A DNA stretch of 64,000 nucleotides. It comes from Tetrahymena elliotti 4EA (Eukaryota > Ciliophora > Oligohymenophorea > Hymenostomatida > Tetrahymenidae). A program made the position numbers and the translations under genes. A model generated the notes under the pieces. The model saw nothing but the letters and a program-made list of their open reading frames with translations, had not been told where the DNA came from and did no database searches. Positions 11,486-23,647 of the stretch are shown one piece after another. The first letter of the stretch is position 1, and each line of letters starts with the position of its first letter. The stretch spans positions 570,291-634,290 of the forward strand of contig JH720335.1 in assembly GCA_000231825.2 (NCBI GenBank), read 5' to 3'.

Positions 11486-14400
11486 ATGACAGTAGAAATT
11501 TGGAGACTAAATTTTTTAGTCTTCTTCTTTTTTAAAGTAATTTTAAAGTAAGTATATGCTGCAAATGCTGCATGTCTTACGGCTACTACCCAAGCTTAAT
11601 GTTAAAACACATCTGGTTGTAACGGTGTTTGGGATAGTTCAAGTGGTCTTTGCTATGATTGCTCAGTAGATTAGACAACATGCTAAACTAATTGGTATAT
11701 AAATAAGCAAAAGCTAACATGATTGATATGATTAAATTTTAAAATAAATAAATTATATTTAAATATTCAATCAGCTTAAATGCAAAATGATTTATTTTTA
11801 ATTCTATTTTATTTAAATTAGTTTGAGAAGATGGATCAATAGTAGTTGTGTTATGAAATGTACAAATGCTGCAAATTCATCAGATTGCTCTACTTGTTTC
11901 GGTTTATGGAATGCCGGAGCCAGCCAATGCTATGATTGTATGCAAGATTAATCTACCTGTTCTGATGTTTGGTATTAATTTTAATCTATTTACTTTATTA
12001 TGAATAGAATTATTCTTGAAATTTATTACTGAAATTGTAAATCATATAAATTATTAGAATTTGCAGTATAGTTAATTCATTAGTATTTAAGATTTTGTTT
12101 TCTTATGCATTTTGAAAGAATAATCATTCAATAATTGAATTTATGATAATTATTCAACTTTTTTATGATTTAAAAATCAACAGTAATCGTTTTTGGATCA
12201 ACGGATTTTGCTGGGATTGCAATAGCAGTTCATCTAGTTGCTAAAATGCCTCAACCTGTAATGGTACATGGAATTCTGGTTCGAGTACATGTTCTGTATG
12301 CTGGCCAAATTAGCAATATTGTAATGGTTGTAATAGATTTTGGGATACTTCAGTCTCTCCTTAAGTCTGCATAAATTGTCAGCTAAATCAAACAACTTGC
12401 GAAAATCCTTCAAAGTGTAATGGTTACTGGAATTCTGCAACTAGTTTTTGCACCGTTTGTTCATTGAATTCAGCTAATTGTTAAGGAAGCTTGTGCAAAG
12501 GTGCATGGAATGGCGCAACAGGTACTTGCAGTAACTGTAATACAGATTCAAGATAATGTACTTTATGGTAAAAAATTTTCTTGTTTATAATGAATATAAA
12601 TTATTTTGTTCATTTTAAAATAAAGAATATTTTTTTAATTGGTTTAGAAAACCTAAATAAATCTAATAAAATATTTGATATTTATTTGATAAATTTAATT
12701 TTATTTAGAAGATAAGATAAATAAATCTAAACTTTATTTTTTTAAGTAATTAAAAGTATCTATATGGATAATGTGTGAACTGTAATTCAGGTTATAATAC
12801 TTGCACAAGTATTACTTACTGTAATGGAGAATGGGATAATGTTAATGCAGTTTGTATTATTTGTAATGAAAGCTAAACAACTTGTGAGGCAACTGGAGCA
12901 GGGAACTGCAATGGAGTTTGGTAAACAACTCCAGCTCCTGCAAGATGTAATAAATGCTAAAATAGTCTTACTGAATGCACCAAATGGTATTCAAATATTA
13001 ATAAATTTAGCCATAGCTGAATTATTTTTAAATGTAAATAGTGGATTAAACTGGATTCCAGGAGTTCCTAAATGTCTTAATTGCAATTAGGATTAAACTA
13101 CTTGTGAAAATGTAGCAATTTGTAATGGTGTTTGGAATTCTTCCACAAATACTTGCTTAATATGCAATTTAGATTCAGGTACATGTTCTTCTTGTCCTTA
13201 ATTAAGAAATTGGGATCCTAGCTCACCAAGCTCTAATACATGTCTTAATTGCTTTACAAATTAAACTTAATGCACTAAATGGTAATTAATATATTTAAAA
13301 AATAAATATAAAAATAATAATATTCAATGATGATAAAAAATTTAGTTAATATTTTTGGGTTCCAAATACTACTTACTTTGATCCAAGCGTTAAAAATACT
13401 TGTATCAACTGTGATTAATCTCAAGATTACTGCACTAATAAGCTAAAATGTAATGGTTATTGGGATCCTGCTAACTCAGTCTGCAGTAAGTAGTGCAATT
13501 TAAGTAGCACTCAGTGTAGTAATTGTTCAGGATCTTGGGATAGTACAAATAATCTATGTAATGTTTGTGATAAAACCTAAGCTGAATGCACCTTATGGTA
13601 AACTTATAAACTCTCTTCTTTAATTTTTGAACTCTTTAACTTTTTAAAATAATTTACAACAAACCTATTGATGAATTTAAAATATATTCAAAACAATATT
13701 TTCTTTTTAGTTTCTCTTGATATTTAAGTTTTTATTTAACTCTGTTCATCTAATCTAATTATATTATTTGATTGTTAGTGGCAAATAATGGGTTTTAGGT
13801 CTTTGCATAAACTGTTAATTAAATTAAGCAACATGTGAATCATCAAATTGCTCTGGAATCTGGAGTACTTCTAGCACTCCTAAATGCTTAGTTTGTAATG
13901 AAAATTCTACTAATTGTAAAAAATGTGGTGGATTTTGGATAGATTCATAATGTTTGAAATGTGATACTAATTCAGTTATTTGTACAAAATGGTAAAATTT
14001 TTATTTGAAAATTTGAGTTTTATTCATAAATTCAAAAAATTGTAAAAAAAAGTGGAGGAGTCTATAATACCCTTACAAACACTTGCACATTATTAAATGA
14101 TTAATATACTTGCGCTTAGTTAGTGTAAAAAAGTTATTTTCTTTTAAACCTCAATAAAAATATCAAAAATTTTATAAAGAAAAGGGTCAATAGGAAATTA
14201 AGATTTGGATACTTTTGTAGAGCCTTACTGGAATGGAGTTCTATGTGTAGATTGTTAAGCAAGTTAGTATATTTGCAACAAGGAATGCTTTAGAGTTTGG
14301 AAAGATAATAGGTATTTTTATTTAAAAATTAATAAATAATATAAGAATTTTTTATTAGTTGTTCCTCAACACCATGTAATACTGACTAATACACATGTGA

Positions 14401-17400
14401 ATCACTTTGCTTTTTGCATTGGAATTATTATCAAAATGACTGCTTCTTTGATGATGTTAATTATAATAGTACATGTGCTATTTCAAATGATGGCGTTGTA
14501 GTGAATGGAAATTGCATTTAATGTCATGCTAGTTAAGATCTTTGTGAAAATTAATGTAACTAAGCTTACTCACCAAATGGATTAAGATAATGGGTTAATA
14601 GTAAATGTACTGACTGCTAAAAAGATGCAACTACTTGTACCACAGTTTGGTAAAAAAAATTTTCTGTTATAAATTTATGATGTCAGATCAATAATTTATT
14701 ATTATTTAATAAAGCAATATGAATTGGATTCCAATAACTGCTGGTGCATAAACTACTTATGTTTGCATTTTATGTAACTCTGATTCTAACAATTGTTCTA
14801 TGTGCTAGGGTTAATGGGATAGCACAACTAAGACATGCTCAAATATTAGTAGCTTTTGTAATACAAATGCTACTAATTGTTCTAATTGTTCCTTCATTCC
14901 AACAATGTAATTCTTTTATTCTACTTCTCCTTCTAAATGCTATTACTGCAATCTGAATTAATTTACTTGTGAGAAAGCTTGCAAAAGCCTGTGGCTTCCT
15001 AAGCTTTAGTTCTGCGAAGTTCTAACAACTTAAGATTACTGCTAGCTTAATAACAGAGGCTATTGGGATTCAGTTTCAAAATCATGTAGTCTTTGTAATA
15101 GTAGCTCAGCAGCTTGTGCATTATGCAATTCAAGTATTAATTTTAAATTCATAAACTGAAAACTAAAAATTTAATGATTTATTAAATTAATTAGATAATA
15201 CATGGATAGCTTCAACTGGTGTTTGTTAGAATATTAATTTAGGTAAGGAATATTGTCCTACAAGTGATCAAGGTGGTAATTTTATCTGGGTTACAGTAAC
15301 AAATAATCAATCTATTTTTAGAATAATATTATTTATTTATTTTATTAAATTAGGATACAATATCAAGTTCATATGGTATTTCTTTGCAAAATGGTAGATG
15401 TATACCATGCGATACTAGCTATAATGTGTGTGTTAATGCTTGGTAATTTTAACTAATTTCAAATATTTGAATTAATATTTTTGAAATAGAATTAATATTT
15501 TTATTCAAAAATATTATTTAAATTTATAGCAAACGTTCTTGGGATAATACTAATAGTGTTTGTCTGACATGCGGGTATAGCAAGGCAGTTTGTGAAACTA
15601 ATTGTTTGATGAATTGGGTCCCTTAGAGTGCATAAAAATGTGCTTTGTGTAATGCTAATTAAAATACATGTGTTAATATTTGTAATTGGTACTGGAATAG
15701 TTCAACAAATTCTTGCCTTAACTGTAACTCAAATTTAGCTACTTGTTAAAATCCATCTACATGTAATGGATCTTGGGATGCTACAAATAGTGTATGTAAT
15801 TTTTGCAATTAAAGTTAAACTGTTTGTGAGCAGCAATGCTTTTTTGTTTACAGCTAGTAAACTAATTCTTGTATTAATTGCCAATCCTCTCAGTAAGTAT
15901 GTCAATAGCAATGCGGTTACATATGGAATCCTACTCTTCCAGTAAATACAAACTGTATCCTTTGTAATTAAAGTAAAGCCTTATGCGAGGCTACTGGAAC
16001 TTATAATTGTAACGGTTTTTGGCTTGCTACTAATAAATGCACTTAAATCAAATGTAACCAAGACCAAAATACTTGCATAAATAAATGGTACCTTATTTTT
16101 TTTCACATCAACTCTCTAAAAACCATAACAAAATTAAAATTTTATTTTTCTCAATTAAATTTTTTTCAATAATTGAATGAAAAACTATTTAATCTAGAAG
16201 AGTAGTAGTAAACTTGGTGTATATATAAATATTTTATCTTACTATTTATAATTTAATAGCATCATGGTGTGGAATTCAATTCAAAATCTTTGTTAGGCTT
16301 GCTCATAGACATAATACTAGTAAACTATAGCTACATCTCCTTACTATTCTTGTTAGCCTTGCAATTCTTTGACTCTTGCTAGTGATTGCTCAAGTAAATG
16401 TTTACTAAATTAATTCTTTTGGGATACAACTATTACTGCTGCAACTAAATGCAGATAATGCACTGCTTTGGAATATTGGGATGGTTCAAAATGTATTCTC
16501 TGTTCAACAATTGATCCAAATTGTAGTAAATGTTAATCAGTGAGTGGTACTGCTACTTGCTTAGAATGTGCTAATAATTTTAGAGTTAAGACAACTAGCT
16601 CATGTAGCTGTGATAGTGATCGTATTCCTAATGGATCTGGAGTTTGTACATTATGTTCTATTTTGATTCCTAATTGCTCCTCATGTAGTACTTTAACAGC
16701 TTGTGGAACTTGCTCTTAAGGTTATTCTTGGGATTCTGTAAACAAAGTTTGTCGTGCAAAATTCACTTTTACTTCAAATACTCTATCAGGTATTGCATTT
16801 TTGACGGACTTTACATTCACTTTATCATATCCAAATGCAAATAATCCAACAAATGCTCCTATTGTTTATGCAGTTTATCTTTATGATTCTGTGGCTGCAT
16901 ATAATAGTGAGTTAAGTAACTTCTTAAACCAACAAATAACTGTTGGAGTATTATATCAAAAGTAACTTGCACAAAACACTGGTTACTCAGTTAAGCTTAA
17001 AACAGGCAATCCTGTACTAGCACCCTTACTTATTTTAAATGGATAGGTAATACCACCAGAAGATTAAATACTTATTTTTACAGTTACTCAATAATTCTCT
17101 TATCTCGATTAATTTACTAAATACATCAACTAAATGAGCAATCTTTTAACTCCTTAAGACTTTTATTATAAACAATATGCTGATGAATTAGTCAATCAAT
17201 ACTACTCAAATGCCTGCAGTAATTGTCCTACAGGTGTTACTTGCATAACAAATACTAAATAGTGTAATTGTGCAACATCAGGAACTTCAACTACTCTTTA
17301 TGATTGTTCAGGTCTTGACAATGCATAGTTTAATCAATTAACTACAAGCCTATTTTCTTATTTTAAGAGTACTAATAGCTAAGCGTAGAGTCAATAGAAA

Positions 17401-18366
17401 TTGACTTAATTATTACTTTAAGTAGATACAACAGGAAATACCTTTATGACTACTGATTTATTTTAATTTTATGCAAGTTTACTTCCTAATTATGTTAGTA
17501 GCAAGACAACTCCTACAGCTTTTGATTACTAGAGTTTCATTGATATTATAAAAAAAGTTGTTACTTACACAGATTACATGGTAACAAATAATTTAGCATC
17601 TAAGGCAGATTAAATTTACTATCCTCATGATATGATTCAAAATGCTATAGTAGCAGTTTTAAACTCTCAAACCACTTATACTTTAGAGAGTCTTTCAAAC
17701 AATCGTCTCTCTGCTGCAGGTCTTAACAGCTTAGCAGATCTTGTTACAACTGTTGATGTTTATTAACTATAATATGGTCAAACAAAACCATTAATTTATA
17801 GTTAAAGTAGCAGCTTAGCTCTTGGAGCCCCAGTTAAGGCAGCACGTTTCTTCTATAATTCAGATCCATTCTTTATAGGAAATTCAACATTTACTTCTTA
17901 TACAAATTACCCACTTACAGAATATTATGTATATCAAAAGTCAGGCAGTGATTATAAAAGGACGAATGTTAATTTTACTTTTATTTTTACTGTAAGTGAA
18001 ATAAAACAAAGCACTAAATGTGTCTAACGTGATGGAAACTATTTAGTTTTATGCCCAACTTAAGAATCTGATGCTACTAATCTTAAAATTACTTGCACTT
18101 GTACTAATTCTGCAACTTTAATAGAAAAAACTATATTAGTTGAGCCAATTGTAACAACAAGTAGTTCAAATAATTATCTTCTTTATATCATACTAGGTTG
18201 CTCTCTTGGAGGTGCTTTAGTTATTTTCTTAGGTTTCCTATTTGTTTATTTGAGAAAGCAAGCCTTTAATGATAAATTCAAAATCTTGAAAAAGCAAAAA
18301 GATGGCTCAAGAGCATTAGATCCAAATCTGTCTTTAAGTGATTACGATTTAGAGATAAAAGAATGA
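11486..18366 (+). CDS. secreted-face, cysteine-rich repeat type I membrane protein, 15 exons (1818 aa)
   Basis: Exons: 11486-11694, 11822-11971, 12184-12567, 12747-12986, 13042-13281, 13346-13597, 13779-13991, 14053-14124, 14180-14311, 14359-14649, 14715-15133, 15195-15295, 15354-15442, 15530-16087, 16260-18366. All 14 junctions are GT-AG and keep frame. The start at 11486 gives a signal peptide (MTVEIWRLNFLVFFFFKVIL, then cleavage near YAANA). About 1080 residues follow of a repeated Cys pattern, typically CNG-x-W-(D/N)-(S/T)...C-x2-C...C. Then comes a roughly 700-residue region with few Cys until CSNCPTGVTC and a CTCTN motif near the end, one membrane helix at about 1758-1781, and a basic 37-residue tail. 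The tandem Cys/Trp pattern resembles ciliate surface-antigen and furin-like repeats. A surface receptor or coat protein is inferred, with no ligand known. Confidence 0.85.
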
Positions 18367-20169
18367 TAAATAAAAATTAAAAGACTTAAATTTATATTAT
18401 ATTTTATTTCGTCTTGTTCAATTATTAAATTTTATTTTTTTTAGAACAATAAAAATGAATAATTTTATTTTAAAATTTTCTTTAATTTGCTCAAATTAAA
18501 TTTCTTCTGTATAAATCTTTATGTTTGGAATTAATTTAAAAATTTTTATTTTTATCTAGAAAGGGTTCAAAAATTATTATCAAAACCCAATAAATAGATT
18601 ATTGTTAATGAGTTACTAATTCTACCTTAACAACTCCAAACTTTGTTCTCATTTATAGCAGAAACAGAACAAGGTGTTGAAAAAAATTATCAAAAATAAA
18701 ATTCAAAAAACAGTAAGTAAGGCATTAAGATTTAAATAACTAAAGAATAAAAAATTCATTTATTTTAACAAAAATCTAAAATACTTGTTTATTTTTTATC
18801 TTTAGATTCAAATTTCAGTTTTAATTTTTCTTTCCTTTTTTATGATTATATCTTTCTTCTCATCAAATCATTATATTCATTAAAAAAAGTTTATCAATAT
18901 TAAGTTGTTTGGTAGGTAATTGTTATTACTATTATATAGTCTATAATAATTAATCTTCTTATTATTATAGAATAAAAATTATCTCACTATTGGAATATTT
19001 TATTTATTTCACTCATAATTTAATTTTTTATAAGATATTTTCATAATATTTCAATACCTTTTAATTAATTTGGTTAAATTTAAATAATTATTCCATAGAA
19101 CATTGTTTAACTATCCCATCCAAGTTGTCAAGTTGTGAGGTTAAGTCCGAATTTGTCAAAAATATGAGTTTTTATCAAATTTTGTCCGAACCTCAAGGTG
19201 GGGACTCTCGACTAATAATTTTTTGTACTTTTGAATATTTCATTAAAATTTCATAAAATCTTTTGAGTAAATGATGTCTTTTTTTATAAATTTTAAACCT
19301 CCCAAGCTATTTAAAAAAATTATTTTCTTCTTTCAAATTTTAAATTCTATGTTTATTATTATTTTTGATCATTTTTTTTATTAAGCTTATGAAATACATT
19401 TATTTGTGTTGACTTTAACTGAAAAGGGTAAGTCTTTTATTTAAATATTATTACACTTTTGAGGCACTTTTTGATTATTTAAGTTTTACAAATTTTTCTT
19501 TTTCAAAAATATTATCATATTATTTATTTAATTTTTCTTTTTTTTATCATATGCATCAAATTAAATTTTAAAATCGGTTTACATCATTTTAAATAGTAAA
19601 TATTATTCCCCATTTTTTGTTTTAAACTCAAAAAGTGTGATTATAAGTTATCCATAAATAGCAAATTAAATACCTCTTTGATTCTTTTGAAGATTTTGTT
19701 TTTTATTTTTAAATTAAAATTAGGCTTTTAAGTTTCTATTCTATTTTATTGTTTTATATTTAAATTATTTTTGAGTATGAGATAGATAGGTTGGGTTTGC
19801 TTTGGCTTGGAGTATTAATCTTAAAAGATTTACTTAGAGTGAATAATATAAAAAAAATTGAAGAACAAATATTTAATAAAAAATTAAACTATTTTTATAA
19901 TAATTTGTTGAATGATTTTACTAAAATAATAAAGAGTTTTTTTTTATTTATTAAAATGCTTGATTACATAACACAAATTTAAAATTTACTAATTTTTTAA
20001 TAGTTTTTATGAATTTATTCATTAAAAAATTAAAAAGATTTAAAGAATTATTTTAAAAGAGTTTTATTATAAACTATGTTATATCTTTAAGGTCTTGTGT
20101 TTCTGCCTAAAGAATATACTCTGAGTTGAATAAACTTTTATTTTAAAAATAAAATTGAAGAATAATAAA
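18367..20169. other. AT-rich intergenic region between convergent genes
   Basis: Intergenic DNA downstream of the Cys-rich gene and downstream of the minus-strand ADP-ribosyltransferase-like gene. It is mostly A/T tracts. The one clear exception is the GC-richer island listed at 19101-19213. A second GC-rich stretch begins at the transposon-like element at 20170. Confidence 0.5.
19101..19213. other. GC-richer island, possible exon remnant or structured RNA
   Basis: A sharply bounded patch of normal complexity inside AT-rich DNA. On the plus strand one ciliate-code frame reads IPSKLSSCEVKSEFVKNMSF and then YQILSEPQGGDSRL, which is protein-like, but no ATG or splice partners are evident. The same bases also show repeats at DNA level: AAGTTGT twice near 19121-19136, GTCCGAA twice (about 19145 and 19184), and TGAGGTT/AACCTCA as an imperfect inverted pair. 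It may be a relic of a gene or mobile element, or a small RNA. Evidence does not decide. Confidence 0.3.
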
Positions 20170-20392
20170 TAGATAATGTAAAAGTTCATATATAAAGGCC
20201 ACCTCAAAACCTGTTTGGAGACCTGATTGACAGGCCTCACTGAAAAAGCCAACCCTAATTCCATCACTGACTATCAATAATATCTACCCCCCAAAAATAA
20301 GGGCTAAGATAGGTCTAAAAAACAGGCCTAACCAAACCACATTAAAATTGTTTCAAAACTGGGCTTAAAATATGAACTTTTGTCATTTAGAT
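20170..20392. mobile_element. short MITE-like element with terminal inverted repeats
   Basis: The body 20175-20387 (213 bp) is GC-richer than its surroundings. Its ends form an imperfect inverted repeat: left AATGTAAAAGTTCATATATA against the reverse complement of the right end AATGACAAAAGTTCATATTT. These share a perfect 12-bp core AAAAGTTCATAT plus AATG tips. The 5-bp sequence TAGAT lies directly outside both ends (20170-20174 and 20388-20392), as expected of a target-site duplication. The interior repeats ACAGGCCT at about 20229 and 20321 and encodes no convincing protein. This fits a non-autonomous DNA-transposon remnant. Family unknown. Confidence 0.5.
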
Positions 20393-20507
20393 ATTAGATT
20401 CAAATCTAAAAAAATAATGAAAAAAAATCAAAATATAAATTACATAAATAATATTTCAAATATTTTTTTAGTAGTTTTTTTCTTATGTTGATTAAGGCTA
20501 TTTATTT

Positions 20508-22430
20508 TCAACACTCTTTTAAAAGAATTCTATAAGGTCTTATATTAAAATTATCTTCAACAGTATAATAAGTAGGTTTTGTTTTAGGGCTTTTAACTCC
20601 ATTGGGATTTACCCTACACTAGAATATAATATGAAACTTTTTTCCATCATGAGTTGATGTTGCAATCGCATATTTTTCTGCTACTTCTAAGTCATCTGTA
20701 AGGTAAACATTTGCATTTGGTCCATCTTTAATTTGAGTATTTGTTATTCTACACATACTTCGTCCATAAGCATTATGCTTTCCAGGTACTAAATTGTTTT
20801 TAGTTATTCCCTCAACTGCTGTTTCTTAAGTACCATGGTAAAGTACTATCCATGTTTTTGAATCTGCTCTTGAAGATATCCAAGATTTATCAGCACCATA
20901 TCTCTCAATATTTAATGCATAGCCTTTATAGCCCACAGGGAAAAAGTATTTATGATCAATTGGATCTTTTTGATCAAATAATTTGAGCTATCCTCTTATA
21001 TCGTACCTTCCTTTACAGCTTAATCCCCATTCAATATTGAACTATGGATTAAACATATCAGTTGACAGCTTAGTATTTTCTAATAAACTTTTTTCACTTA
21101 CAGAAAGTCCCATGCATTCAAAAGCTACTTTCTTTTTGATTTCTTAGTGGTTAAATTATTTAGAAGAAATTTAAAAGTCAATCTAGGGTATTTCATTAAA
21201 ATGTATTCCTACAATAGTAATATCTTAAGTAGGATTTTCAGAGCTGACCATTTCACCAATTGTTTATTTAAATATGGTTAAAAAATCTTATAATTTTTCT
21301 TTACCTTTGGTATCCATCAAATTTTTATAAAGATGTGAATGATTTTTTATTTCTGCAGAAAAGTAAAATGCTTAATTATGCAGACCAACTTACAGAAAGG
21401 ACTATTAAATTTTATAGTTCTCTTCTTTCTCCAGTTATTAAATAGGCTAATCAGTTATATATGTTTATATGCCATCTTGTTAGTAGATACTCTACAAAGC
21501 GAGTAAGCAAGACATAGAATTAATTTAAGATTTTTTAGATTGTTAAGAGTTCTAATCCTATTACTATTAAGTATCATAGTAATTTTAAACCAACAGGTCG
21601 TTTTTAGATACTAAGTTAGTCTTTTCTTCCTCTGTTGGCTGATTTTATTATATAGTTTTATGTGCCTTAGCAAATTATACCAAATTTTCTGGTATTTCTA
21701 CTTTGGGATTTAATTATTCTAATATTTGTTAAACTTATTAATTAAGGTCTTATTGATTATTACTATCAAATGATAATTCTTAAAACAATTATTTGACTGT
21801 GTCCTATTAATTTTGAATAGATTTGTAATTTTCCAACTCAGAATTTACCTGCTCATATTTTTATTTATATTTACTTAAATCTTAATTCTGAGTAATTAAT
21901 TATTCTATTTATTTATTTTTTTTATTCATTTATCGATCAAAAGTATTTTTTTAGTCTTCTAATTTTTAAATTATTTTTTTCTTTTCATTCTCTTAGCTTT
22001 CAATCTATGCTTATTATTCATCTTAAATCTTTTTCATATTCTAATTGGTTACTAAGATTTCCTCATATTGGTTTTGGATTTAGGTTAGTACTTTAATTTA
22101 TCCAGTTTGATTTTAAATTACTTCCTTCAGTTCCTTGATCTATTGTTGGTGCTCATTTTAGATTTATTTCAATTTTCCTTAAAAGATGCCCTCCTAATTA
22201 CTAATAATCCCTTAGTATTTAAACTCATTAACTCTTGCCTTATCTAGGCAATTGAGGGATTTTTTAAACTGGTTTACAATATCATTCTTAGAATAGTAGT
22301 TTCCTAGCTTCTCAAACTAATCTAACTTCTCTTTCATTTCTAATAAGTCATGATCGCTTATCACATTTTTCTTATCTATAACATAACCTGTACTTTATTA
22401 TGAGGAGTTCTTATTCAATTATTCATTCAT
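20508..22430 (-). CDS. coiled-coil protein with C-terminal PARP-like ADP-ribosyltransferase fold (about 640 aa)
   Basis: Ciliate-code frame on the minus strand from ATG 22430 to TGA 20510-20508. The first 300 residues are Lys/Gln/Asn/Glu-rich coiled coil. Residues about 410-640 form a globular domain. It contains WIVLYHGT (His about 532), a following Gly-containing LVPGKHNAYGRSMC, then NVYLTDDLEVAEKYA, the strand KKFHIIFQCRVNP, and the ending FNIRPYRILLKEC. The HGT / Y-L-T / YA / IIFQCRV order is that of the ADP-ribosyltransferase (PARP/Tpt1-like) fold, in which His and Tyr contact NAD. Such C-terminal domains are frequent in ciliate proteins. Activity is inferred, and the usual catalytic Glu cannot be placed. 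The 5' end is uncertain: the frame stays open and coding-like up to about 22514, where an AG could be a splice acceptor for an unseen first exon. Confidence 0.75.
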
Positions 22431-23647
22431 TTACTCGTTTTCTTTAGATTTATATTAAATCTTTCTCCTCTTGAAATCTACAGCTCTGAAAAATTTTAAA
22501 TCTTAATTCTTCCTATTTTTTGTTTGATTAATAATTATTCTTATAAAATACAAATAAAAAAAATTGTTTATTCTCTTAAAGTAAAAATAATCATCTAAAG
22601 AGAATAAAAACAAGTAAAATACAATAATGTAATGAAGAAGTTTTAAAGCTTATCAAAATTTAAATCTTTCGAAAAATAATAATTAAATAAAATATACTAA
22701 CTTTCATTATTTTTTAATTTCTCATATAATATACAGTAAAAGCTCATATTTTAGGAATAAAGGTTTATGGGGAAATAAAATTTAGGTAGTATAGTATTAC
22801 TTAGAATTGATATATTTATTACTAAATTATAATTGTTACTATTATTATATAAGTATTATATATGAAATATTTTATATAAATAAACAATAGTTAAATTTGT
22901 ACACTTTCACGAAAAATAATAATTTGTATAAAAATTAACATTGCCCAATAACATCTCCAGCCTTAACAAGAACTGGGCACTGATTTAATTGAAAAGCAAA
23001 TGTCCAAATAATTGACAAGAAATAGTAATGACAGAGATCAGAGTAATAATAGAGTTTATAATTTTGAAATTTGAATATTTAAAATAAATAAAAGATTAAA
23101 TCCATTTTTATTATATTTATTTAATATCAAAATACAAAAATAATCTGAAAGTTGATAAATAAGAAATTCAACAAATAGAAACAAGAATTTAAATAAAAAT
23201 TAAATTGAAAAGAATTTAGAAGAACAAAAGAAAAACTATTGATATTAAATAACACAAACTGAAGAATTTAGTGAAAAAAATAAAGAGTCAACTCCTTTCA
23301 AAAAAAATCAAGATTATCCTTCAAATATTAAATTCTTTAAATGATTTTAAGAAAATTATCTAATTTTAATTTTTTTGAGAGAATAATAATATTTCAGTAA
23401 TTCAACAAAAATTAGTAGCAATAATTAAAAATTTCAATTTAATACAGAATGTATGTATCTATTTAGAAAATGATATGGTTTGTAACTTTGATATCTATAA
23501 AGTATTATTTATGAAAGAAATATAAAAAGAAAGTATCTCAACTTTTTAAGTTTTTTATAAAATTGAAATAAATTGAAGTGGAAAAAAATGAAGAAAATAG
23601 AATAATTATTAATAAATTAGGTGATTAATTTAAAACAAATAAATATT
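22431..23647. other. intergenic region between tandem minus-strand genes
   Basis: AT-rich DNA that may contain the unplaced first exon of the gene ending at 20508 (just right of 22514). It also holds the short gene-like relic listed at 22935-23030. Around 23180-23340 an A-rich stretch reads as Lys/Asn/Glu in several frames, each broken by TGA, and is best taken as composition only. Confidence 0.45.
22935..23030 (-). pseudogene. short protein-coding relic, family unknown
   Basis: In a GC-richer patch the minus strand reads IIWTFAFQLN followed directly by QCPVLVKAGDVIGQC in one frame, far more protein-like than the neighbouring DNA. The frame has no ATG, no clear splice sites and no matching neighbour segment, so it looks like a fragment of a dead gene or mobile element. 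The same DNA also contains a TGCCCA/TGGGCA inverted repeat (22942 and 22974), so a non-coding hairpin is an alternative. Confidence 0.3.

Noticed and set aside
23160..23345. A-rich stretch that translates to Lys/Asn/Glu-rich peptide
   Set aside because: The peptide-like look follows from base composition. Every frame is cut by TGA and no splice structure fits.
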